Position numbers and translations under genes: made by a program
Assembly: GCA_936432065.2 (NCBI GenBank)
Contig: OW386291.2
Location: forward strand, 23,847,821-23,911,820
DNA from: Rutpela maculata
Lineage: Eukaryota > Arthropoda > Insecta > Coleoptera > Cerambycidae
Reading direction: 5' to 3'
DNA length: 64,000 bases
Notes under the pieces: generated by a model
Seen by the model: the letters and a program-made list of their open reading frames with translations, nothing else
Told to the model about the DNA's origin: nothing
Database searches by the model: none
In this document: piece after piece, positions 22,689 to 34,600 of the stretch
Position numbering within the stretch: position 1 is the stretch's first letter
Layout of the letters: each line of letters opens with the position of its first letter

Positions 22689-25600
22689 CTGAAAGATGTA
22701 AAGAAATTAAAGTATTATAATGCCGGTATTCATGCATGCATGTAACCAAGTGAATCACAGTTACAAAGTTTAAGAAGAAAGTAATATATAATTTACCAAT
22801 TTTTTATAGCAAATAAAAACTATGAGATAATTAAATTGATTATAAGTACTATTAAGTTTTAAGATTTTCAAGTTTATATTTTCGGTATCGGCAAGCGTTT
22901 GATTAGGTACGGCAATAAGAGCAAGCGAGAGCGAAGCAACTGGGTTATTCTTTTTTATCGTATAACACATCCTACTTGTGCCACCTGCTTTCCCCATCAC
23001 ATGTGCGTGAGCAGCTCTGTCTGCGGAATTTTAATTTGTTTCCGTCTTGCACCCTTCATTTCTCGTTTAGCCTAATAGGCAAAAGTTTGATTTGTTTTTA
23101 TTTAGTAGCTACTCAAAATGTCAGCTTATACGCCTGCTGAGAAGGTTCAGATACTTAAATAGTCAATGATGTACATATGATTTACTTAATGCGCGTGTCA
23201 CTATTTGCCCCTCTTCTAAAGCACTGGTAGACGCCTTTATTGTGGACGGTCGGTTAATTTGTTTCCCGTTTTGAAACCTATGAAGGGTGGGGGTAGTTTT
23301 AACCCTCCATAGGATTGAGTCTCTACCCTTTAAGAGTAATGGCTGGTTGTCGCACCAGAAGCAAATATTTTCACTAAGAGATACAAAAATTTGTCCTTTG
23401 TACGTGTTATTTACACTCACCTGCATCTTCTGAGTCTTAGCGGTAGTTTTCACCCCCCATAAGGGCGGATTTCGGTTTAATTTTTAGAAATAGCTTACTG
23501 TGGCTCGAATTTATATTTTCTACTCTCGACTACAAAACATCTAACATTTTTCACATTTCATTAAGTTATTACAATATTTCTATGATTTTACAGCATTTTA
23601 GGGGATGTTTCTGACTAAAAAACAAAATTGACACGATAGATTTTTTTTTGACCACGGATTTGGATTCAGCGATGAAAAATACACCATATCCATATAATTT
23701 GGTCCACGGCACAGAACTTTTTTTTTGTGTCGCGGTGTAATTAAAAAAAACAGTATCCTATTGATACAATTTACTCCACCAAAATGCCAAGTATTAGGTA
23801 GTTATTCTTCAATGGTGTGTTATATTTAAATAACCTCAATTTTTATTGCCTGTTATTATACCCTTCGCAAATACGAAAACGAAGAACCGTGTGTGTAGTC
23901 GCGGGCTAGGCATGAGGAGTAGAATTACAACATCGCGTGTGCCAGCTGGCTGAAATGAAATAACAGAGCTGGAATGCTCCACCGATGGACGAATTTACGG
24001 CTGCCGGTGTTGTCATATTTCTCGCGCTACGTGAATGTACATGCCTAATGGGAAATTACACGCACGGTATATGGCATTTGCTAGGCAAATTTCTAAAATC
24101 GAAAGTATCGCTCGTAGACAATAAATTTTCATATCATTATTTAGTGAATGAATTTTGAACAACTTTCAAAATGTCCGTCTGTCCGTCCGTCACGTTTTTT
24201 GTAAGCACGATAATTTAAGAAAGAAAAGTTCGATTATATTGAAAATTGGACAGTAAGTTAGTGTTCTCTAGAGGAAGAACGCTATTGTTTTTGAACAAAA
24301 TCGATCTGTCACGAAAAAAGTTAATTATATAATTTGATTTTTTTAAAATTTTTATTATGTTTTTGTAATTGAATAGGAATCTGGTGACATGATATTTTGA
24401 ATGATTTTAACATCTATGAATATATTTTACTAATATACATTTCATAATATAATATCCAACCGTGGAAATATGACTTCAACTCATCGCTTATAATGTAAAC
24501 TTTTACAATTTTTCATGTGGAAGATGGTGGTGTAGTTCTTGCGTTTTTGACTGGGAACCAAAGGTTTCGGGTTCGAAACTCACGTAAGTTCTGGATGTAG
24601 TATTCGTTATTAATTTATTTTGTACTGAGTATTTTACCAACTAAGTTGGTGTGATAAAATTAAAAATGTTTAAAACTGACATTTACAAAAAACTGTGAAG
24701 AGTATCCTATAGAATGTGTAACAATTATACAAAAGTTCAGTAAATCGGCGGAGAGTATAACGCTTCCTCTAGTTGTTTCTTTATTATTTAAATCTATTTA
24801 GTAGTAGTAGTTCTCATTTGGCACATCCATTGTGAAGAGAAACATTGTTAAATTATAATATGCAAAAGATTTACTCATAATCGGTATATAGCTACTAAAA
24901 GTAAAAACAAATAAGCCTTACTTGTCATATGGCTTAACTCCATACATATGTGCCACACTATTTATACAAAACGTGGCATGAAGTACATATATCCATCTTG
25001 TAATGCCGACTACAATCAACGACAGTCGCCAATTTTCACTCCAAAAATAATACGGAATGAATGTTGGAATTATGAAGCAGAATAATAGCAAAAGGTATCC
25101 GTAGTATCTGCAAAACATAAAAACGGTATTGTTGGAAATATTTAGAGCATAATAGTAATCAATGCACCAAGTGCATAAAGTGGCACTTTTTTTACGAATG
25201 AGAAGTTTGAGGCATGAGCCGTATAGACTAAGAGCTGGCGGCCGCGGAGGTACTACGATATTACCTCCGGCTGGAATTTTAAGAAGTGGTTGGGGAGACC
25301 ATCAGGAAGTGCCATATGCAAGGATTTTGCTCAAAACCCCTGCAAAGGACATTTCAGACGGCTCAAAAATGAAAAAAATTTTGCTCAAAAAATGATCATA
25401 CCTCCGGCTAAAAATTTGCCCATTACCTATTTGAAGGTCACAGTCAACGTATGTAAATCGTCAGACGCCTAGGTCGCTGCCAAAGGGGTGTCAGACGCCC
25501 TCAAATTTGTCAATTTTTTTTTCCTTACCTCCGTCTGACGTTTTAACATATTGCAACAGAGACCATTCTAAGCACAAATTAAAATCGTCAGACGAAAATG

Positions 25601-28600
25601 CCGCTGCGAAGTCCCCTACAAGGTTCACAAAGTTCCAGCCCGCCTGAGAGGTATACTTTTTTTTCGAAAATTTATTTTCGTTACCTCCGTCTGACGTTTT
25701 TACATATTATCCTAGAGACAATTTTAAATACATATATGCTTGTTCCACTTATAATGCGATCGTGAAATGTAGTGTCTAGGAATCTACATATCACTATCGC
25801 GTTATGAGCAGGACAACCATCCTGCTGGTACCACATCTCTTCGAGGTCAATGCAAAAAGTTCGAACGGCCGGAATAATTTGTTCACGTAACAAATTCAAA
25901 TATTTTTGTGCTGTAAGGTTGCCGTCGATAAAAAAGGGGCCAACTATTGAATTACCTAAAATTCCAGCCCACACATTGACTTTCTGTGGGTACTGAGTTC
26001 GGTGTGGCATACTTAAATATTTATTTTCCCGGGACCAATATCTAGTAACTGATGAATTGTGACGACCATGCAGCGAAAATGAACTTTCGTCAGTAAATAA
26101 AATATTTTTAATGAAAGTTTCATTTTCGTTCGCCTTTTCCATCATAGTCTCACAGAATTCCATAAGTCGTATAAAGTCATCGGGAAAAATTTCTTGTGTG
26201 ACGGCAACTTTATAACAATGATATTTGTTACGTTTTAAAATTGCCCGAACCGTGCGATCAGGTACATCGAGCTCGGCAGAGATTTGCCTGCTGGAACAGG
26301 GGGCATGTGCCTCCGCAAAACTACACACATTTATTTCCCTCTGTTCCCGTTCGTCGCTCATCTGTCTGCCATCGTTATCACCACCTTCATTATTAATTAC
26401 ATTTTCTGCAAGATTTTGCACATCCAGACGATTCAAACTTATTGAACAATGTTCAAAACTGTTTGTTCCGTCGATTCTCAAATGTAAAAACAAATCGGGC
26501 GACAACTTCTGCAGCCGTATTATTTCCAAAATACCATTTAATAATTTGCACTCGTTCTTCCGTTGTATAAATCGTCATTTTAAAAGAGTTACCTACGATA
26601 ATACTGTTTAACGCACACGCAATGGCTCAAATAAAATAAAAATCTGGAAGCTACTTGTCTTCTAATCTCTCCCCTTTCCAGATCACAGTCATTTTAGGTG
26701 GGGATGTCTAGGCGAATATACTGCAGTGATGGGATAAAGTGGGGTAAACAAGAAAATGCGAAATCAGACGAAATCCAATTATTGATTAATACGGCTTTAT
26801 TTGCAATTGGTTTCTTGTTAAAATAACTTGATTAACAGTAGTTTATAGAAACATCATGATTTGTTAAATTTATTTAGATTTATGCTGCGTATTTTAACAT
26901 GGCGTAAAATAATTTACGTTACTCCAATCTCCCCCAATGTCAAATCTCGGCATGCTTTGCCGGCAACAGGTCAGAAGTCCCTCCCACAGTCTACACGTGC
27001 GCGCCTCGGAACATCCTTTACTTTTTATGTATATGTGCTAGAAACTTTTCCCTCGAATTGACTTTCTTTTATAACGTATAGTGACTCAACCAGTATTTCA
27101 TTAAATTTAAAAGATGTTGAAACAATATTCAGTAATTTAGGCTGGAATTTCGCGATATTTCAGGGGGATTTTGCAGCGGTATTTTCGTCTGACGATTTAC
27201 ATATGTATTTAAAATTGTCTCTGGGATAATATGTAAAAACGTCAGACGGAGGTAACGAAAATAAATTTTCGAAAAAAAAGGATACCTCGCAGGCTGGCTG
27301 GAACTTTGTGAACGTTTTAGGAGGACTTCGCAGCGGCATTTTCGTCTGACGATTTTAATTTGTGCTTAGAATGGTCTCTGTTGTAATATGTTAAAACGTC
27401 AGACGGAGGTAAGGAAAACAAATTTTTGAAAAAAAAAATGACAACTTTGAGTTAGGTCATAGGATACTTGTAAGAGTTTGAAAAGAAAATTTCCTAATCG
27501 GCTACATGATAGAAGATATTGATTTTTTTACTGAAGGCTGCCGTTGGCAGCGACCTAGGCGCCTGACGATTTACATACGTTATTTGTGACCTTCAAACAG
27601 GTAATGTGCAAATTTTCAGCAAAAATTTTTTCATTTTTGAGTCGTCTGACGTGTCCTTTGCAGGGGTTTTGAGCAAAATCCGTGCAGATGGTGGTCCCCC
27701 CAACTACGCTCTCCGTCTAGTAGATGGGTGCAGCAATCCCATGAGTAAAAAAAGGCACTTTATCCACGAATTTAATGCAATATTTTTTCTACGACAGTCC
27801 TCAATTTCCATTAGTCCAATGCAATTAGGTTCATACCTCGCAACCCAACTATAGTGAATGGATTTGAATGAGTTTTTTTTTGTTAGATTTCTAATGCCAT
27901 AAAAAATTACCGCAGTTTCGAAAATCCGTAAATAAAAAAAATGTTAATAAAATTTTTAGGACTCTCAACGAAAAATACAATTATCGGAATTTTTTAATAT
28001 TTTTATTAAGAAAATAATGATTGTTATAGTTTTCGAGGCTCTTTATAAAGAATTTGTAAAAAAATTAAACTTTAATCCGTAATTTTTAAAATCTATATTG
28101 TCGCATTACCAGTTTTTATACTCTTCGCAAAAACGAAGAGTATATTGTATTTGATCGGCACATTTCTAAAATCGTAAATATCGCTCCTAGAGAAAAAAAT
28201 TTATATCATTGTGTTAGTGAACGAATTCTGAACAACTTTCAAAATGTCCGTCTGTCCGTCTGTCCATCCACCCGTCTGTCCGTCCGTCTTGTAAGCACGA
28301 TACCTTAAGAAAGAAAAGTCCGATTGTATTGAAATTTGGAAAGTAAGTTAGTGTTAGCTAGAGGAAGAATCTTATTGTTTTTGAAGAAAATCGATCAATA
28401 AATAAAAAAGTTATTAATCATTTAAATAAAAAAAAATTTTTTTCAAAATTTCTGTCATTTCTACTTAAATAGAAATCGAAATGTTATTCTCTAAATTTTT
28501 TTTTGGTTTTTACATTTTACCAATATATATATTTCATAATAATGTATCTAATCCGTTGAAATATAATTGTTGAATGATATTCATTCAAGTTTTCTGGTAA

Positions 28601-31600
28601 GATGAGATAGCCCAATGGCCAAAGCATTTGCCTTGCAATCCATCAAAATTCCAAAGTGTTCGTCTGTGCGCGAAACCTCTAGTTTTTTAAAGTGCCAATT
28701 TTAATTATTTTTTAAGTATTTTTGTGTACTATTATTGATCCAAATTGTTAATTTTAAGCTTTATTTTTAGGCAGGAGTTTTAACCTTTTGCATTCAGCTT
28801 TAGCCAAACCAGACCTGCCCCGCCCAGCCCGACATCCACCACGACGCTGCGCGTCGTGGTTGTCTGGCCAGATTCCGGGGAGGCACATACATGTACCTCT
28901 AATTTTAATAAACTTGTTATTGCTTGCTTGCTTGCCTTGCAATCCAAAGGTCTCGTGTTCGATCCCTCACATGGTGATTTTTTTTTCATATATTTTTTTT
29001 CCACAACAAAGTTGGTATCACAAAATTTAGAATGTCCAAAAACTAACATTATTTACAAGAAAAATGCGAAGAGTATCCTATAGAATGTGTAACAATTATA
29101 TAAAAAGCTCAGTAAATCGGCGAAGAGTATAATGGTTCCACTAGTTTATTTTTAAAGATGGAAACCAACCCTAAAAACTGAAAAATTAATTACTTTTCTA
29201 ATTTTACGAATAAATTAACGAAAATCCATGGACTTATGTTTTGAGGTCGTTGAATATGACTGTGCGATCAAAACTTATGAGACGAAAATATTAATATATA
29301 TTATATTATTATAATAATTATATTATATTATTATAAATACTGAAAAATTAATAATTATTCTGTTACAAATAAATTCACGAAAATCCATATACTTATGATT
29401 TTTAGGTCGCTGAAAATGATTATGGGGTCTAAACTGATAAAAAAAAATGTTGGATTAAAAATGGTCCCAAGAGGTATATTAATATATCTAATTTTATTAA
29501 AAATGCAGATTGTTATAAATAAATAAAATTAATACAATTAAGTAAATTAATTAAATTATATTTTTAATCTGCTAATATGTTAAAGTGCAATGCAACTCGC
29601 TTTTTCTGCGTATTCTTTAAAAAATAGACGGCTATTGCTCGTTTCTCTACCTACTATAGACTTTTAAAATGCGCGTATAAACTGAAAAGTTTAAACATTA
29701 TTTCAAAGTGTCATTCATATCTCTGGAACAGTTTGTCCTAGGAAAAAAAATAAAAACCAAACTTTTCGTTTTTTTTATAAGCTTCATTTCATTCTTATAT
29801 CATGATTTTATCAATGTTATAGTTTTTTGAGATATTTCAATTTTAAATGCATAATTTTCTTGCGTATGCACTCAAGCGCCATCTTTAAACCTTTATATCT
29901 GTGGAAAAGTTTGTCGTAGGAAATTAAAAAAAAAACAAACTATTCGTTTATTTATAAGCTTCATTTTTGCATTCTCACCATTTTTTATAAAAAAATATTT
30001 TCAGAGCAATTTCCGAAAACCCGATTTTTTTCAAAAAATTATGAAAATTTTTATTATTGAAAATGAGTACAGAATGAAAAATAATTATTTTAAGAATTCT
30101 AAAAAATTTGAGCTTGTTAGTAATAAATTAACAATATCTAGAAGGATTTTTAAAAAAAATGAAATAATAAGACAGCATATTTTGGTACCACAGGTGGCTT
30201 TGCCTTTGTAGCAGGCGAATGTTTTTCTGGTCATAAGTAGATCCTAATTTGTTCTATACTTGAGTAAAATTTGATTCAAATCGGAAACAAAATAAAAAGT
30301 TATAAGGGCGTCTTCATTTTAAGTGAGTCCACTGTATATTTAAGGAAATGCATGGATTTCGACAAAATATTACGTTAGTAAATACGTCGAGTGTTGTAAA
30401 ATAAAGATTGTTTTGTGACTGTGGTTTATTAGCAGACCACGGTAAACCGCTTTGATAGAAATATTCAAGGTACCTAATACTTTCTTTTTAATTATCTATT
30501 TTGGCTGGCGGATATCTCGTAAACTATAACACACAGGAAGAAAATGAATATAAACATTCTTGTAGGAAATTTAATTATGTTTAATTTTGCATAGATTATC
30601 TTTTTCCATACGATGCATAGTTTCCGAGATATAAGCGAAAAACAAAAAAATGGGACCTTTAAAGTGTACCCCCGCCACCCCGCTCACCATCTAGGAGTAG
30701 GGACTTTTGATATGTTCATCTCGAGACTAGTCCAAACAAACATCCGAAGTCAAATTTTCTGTCCCTAAAATTTCCCTCTATAATAACTCTTGCTTGGTCT
30801 ACAGTATAAAAGGTCGTAATACGTCTCAATCGAAATAAAATTTTAATACCTTTAATTTTTACAAGAATAACAATTTTTCTCATAGTTGTAGATTTTGAGT
30901 AATTTTAGATTTTAACGTCGTGTATTTTTTCTGAATGTTTCGGCGCCATTTTGAAAATGCCATATTTCCAAAACTAAACATCGGAGATAAAAAAAGGAAA
31001 AACTATTCGATTTGTTTTCGTAAAAGCTTTGTACCGGTAAAATTTTGTACCCTTGCATTTTTTTAAAGTACGCATTTTGCGAGTAATTAAAAAAAAACGT
31101 CTAGGAATCTGATTTTAGGGGACGAAAATTGCAATTTTCAGTTCGCAATATCTCGAAAAACATGCATTTCAGAAAAAAAGTGTATAAAACTTTTCTTTTT
31201 TATAATTTGAATCTCTATCAGATTATGTGTCTTTTTTTGCGACAACGTTTAAGAAGGGATGGGAACCACCCCTAACCAAAAAGCAGGAAAAATGATAATG
31301 TAGATTCTTAGTACATACTTTATATAAGTCTTGTTGATTGGTACACCACCAAAGCCACCCAACAAAACTCAACCAACCAACATATTTTATGAAGCATGTT
31401 GAAGAAAGAAATTTAGAAATTCATTACATCGTTTTCAGGCTAGAATTTAAAAGCTTCACTTACTGTACTATTCATTTATTTCACTTTTTGGAGCTTCTGT
31501 CAAATTAATTTTAAAAAGTTTCATTTTTTTTACAAATTCTTTATAAACAACCTCGAAAACTATAACAATTATTATTTTCCTAAAAGAAATATTAAAAGAT

Positions 31601-34600
31601 TCCAATAATTGTATTTTTCGTTGGGATTTCTAAAAATTTCATTTTTTTTTATTTACCTACGGATTTTCAAAATTGCGGTAATTTTCAGTGGGTAAACTTG
31701 TATATGGCATTAGAAATCCAACAAAAAAAATCATTCAAATACATTCACTATAGCTGGGTTCCGTCATTTTTCATTTATAATGACTAATTGCATTGGACTA
31801 CATATTTAGACAAATAAATTTCAAAATTAGGCCAAACGTCAAAACACAAATTCAAAATTTGACGCTTCTAAAACGAAGTTCACGAGGCAACTTGAGTTGT
31901 CTTCAACGCACTCATAGATCCGGCTATACGTAAGAGTAAAATCACAGAAGACCTATACCAAAAACGACTCTCTGGCCTTCCCGCCAATATTGAATTTTAT
32001 GCGTATATGTCATATGTCGGTGGTATTATTGTCAACCTATAAATCCGCAGGTTCTAAATTCACCGGTGGAGCGTACCGGTAAGCAATATGATTGGCTATT
32101 TTGAAAAAGCCAAAATCAGCTTCGAATTTTATCTACCAATGCGTCCAGCGGTGAATTTAGAAAGGTGCGGATTTATAGGTTGACAATACCACCGACAAGA
32201 TGGCCGAAGGTCACCCCAATTTACCAATGAAAGGGTGCGTTTGCACGCACTCAGTAATTTAGTAGAGTCGCTTAGTAATTTAGTACTCGACCAATGCGGA
32301 CAGCGTGTTTTAGTCAAGTAATTTAGTGGAAAGCAATTACTAAATTACTGGACCGTCTCTCTACTCGACTAAATTACTGGATGCGTGCAAACGCACCCAA
32401 ACATCGAACGTGCCTCCGACAGTGACGCTTCTGGTATAGGTCTTCTGTGGTAAAATAATGTTGCTTTTTCTGAAATCGATCAAGAATGTCTACTTTCCCA
32501 GCGCAATTTCAGATCCCAAAATACGCTATTCTAGTATTTCATTCCGTTGTTAAGACAACTATCAGAGAGCAGTCCGGGAAAGTACCTTCCCCGGACTGTT
32601 TTTTATAAATATATTTTAATACACATGTATTTTTTAATTTTTATATATTTATAATAATATTGATTGCGATTTCAGAAAATATAGTATGTGTACCTTGTAA
32701 AAACACACTCCCGGACAATTTACATCGTCGCACAGTGGGACGGGAATTCGAAAATATGGCATTTAATTGTAAAGTGAAACGAGCTAAATAGTAGAGTAAA
32801 ATCTGGAAGTAAAGTCGCTTAGTTTTCCAGAAAAAAAAAAACCGGCGTAGAACCAAACCAGACTTAGTGGGATTCTTTAGTACGATAATCGTGTACACGA
32901 AATCATTTTTTACGACATTTTTTGGTGGTCGAGAACTTTTTTATTTCGGAAAAACTCAAAAAAATAGATTTTTAATGAAATATGTTTTTTAACGTCTCCA
33001 CCGCTATATCTCTGAAAATATTTGTGCTATCAAGCTATTTTTTTTTTAGATTAAAGTAGACACAATAGCGCTTCGAACAACGTCCCACGTGAACCCGATT
33101 TATTTTTTTTAAGTTGGTAAAATAATAGGAAACTCAAACTTGTTATTTTCAGTAGCGTAATTTTAGGCAATCGAGAAAAAAATTTATTTATGAAAATTTG
33201 TATATACATGCTGCGTACAAATTGAAGCCAATAGTTGAAAAAAGTTTTTAGGATAAAAATTTTTCAAGTCCCGTTGATAGTATTGAGTCAGCGGTTTTTT
33301 TTAACGGGCCAAAGTCATATTCTTGCGCGCTCGGCTGTAGCAAGCCTGCCGACTGCTACGATCTGACGGTTCCGGTGTAGAAGTTTAACTTATATCAATA
33401 GGTACAAAACCAGTAGTGATCAAAAGATCTAGGGGATCAATATTATTGTTCAATATTTCATATATTGTACAGTAGTATTGATCATATGTTATTAATATTA
33501 AGAAATTGTACAAAAAATATTAAATAGTCTCCTTTTAATAATAAAAAGACGTAGGTAGATATAAATACCTAATCTATAAATATCAATCAGTGTTACTAAC
33601 TACCCATCTAATTAGTAAGTTAATTCCACATTTTTAAACGAATGAAAGTAAAAACGTACGCATAAAATGAGTTTTATTATTGAAATAAATTTTCTATTTG
33701 GATAGATAAATATGTAGTATGTAGTTTATGTAGGCCCTACAATAATAGCATTCTAATTCGTTCATATCTGCCTCGAAATCTTTAATAATGTTGTTACAGG
33801 AACGACATTTGCACTCGTTGCAACATTTTAGGCCTTCCTTAAAACAAGCACATATTCAATTGTCACAATTTTTATCGGAACAATGAATACTTAATGATTT
33901 TCGACAACCGCCACTTCTACGCGACTAATCTGACCAACTCTGCATACTACAGTACCTAGAGGTAAAAAATATGCAAAACTTCGGAAAAATGTCATATTGA
34001 ACGGATTTCGTTCATTTTTGGCAGTATAATAGTAAATGCTTCACAGAAAAGTTTCTATATTGTGCGGAAGCTTGCTAATTTATAGGGAGTGGGACCCTCA
34101 GGGTGTGGCACTTAAAAAATATATATATTTATTGGAGCTGAAGTAGAATCAAATTTTAAGAAGAAAAGGTTCTATGCAATTTTTCACATAAATTGATAGT
34201 TTTTAAGTTATAACGACTTCAAAATTGCGATTTCAGCTAAAAAAAAAATTCCAAAAGGGTTTCGTCAAGTATCTCGAAAAGTATTACTTTATCGAAAAAA
34301 TGTTGCAGACCAATTACAGAAAGTACAAACTGGGAATTAATTATATTTTTTGTTTATTGATGTAGGATTAATAATTTCGGAGATATTTAAGTTTACATTT
34401 GGCATCCAAGTGTTCATAAGATAATTATTTAGAGTGAGAGTTAAATATCGCAGAAACTGTGACACCTACGTCAAGGGTGCTAATAGGTAGAATAATATGT
34501 TATTAATTAAGCTTTCAACTGTTTTTTAATTTGTTTCTGTAGCATAAAAAACAAAGAAGTTATGACCGAAGCAATGTGCGTACACATATTTTTTTCATAA

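Larger units (their letters stand above)
27808..30150. mobile_element. Element B, gene-less relative of element A
   Basis: The left end (27808-28090) is the reverse complement of 16020-16275 and 14106-14160 of element A joined together. The right end (29560-30150) is the reverse complement of 13325-13900. The 1.85 kb gene-bearing part of A is absent at the join AATTAAACTTTAATCCGTAA near 28066. A T-family repeat (28116-29146) has inserted. The 29160-29500 stretch has a degenerate inner palindrome with TATATTATTATAATAATTAT. Confidence 0.7.

Noticed and set aside
24525..24583. Possible functional tRNA gene
   Set aside because: Box A- and B-like words are present, but acceptor and anticodon stems do not pair as in a real tRNA. 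The same segment recurs in interspersed repeats, so it is a tRNA-derived repeat part.
28788..29083. Overlapping frames on both strands with Pro/Arg-rich peptides
   Set aside because: They lie across the insert junction in T-family copy 2 and are GC-rich 3' UTR-like sequence of a LINE.
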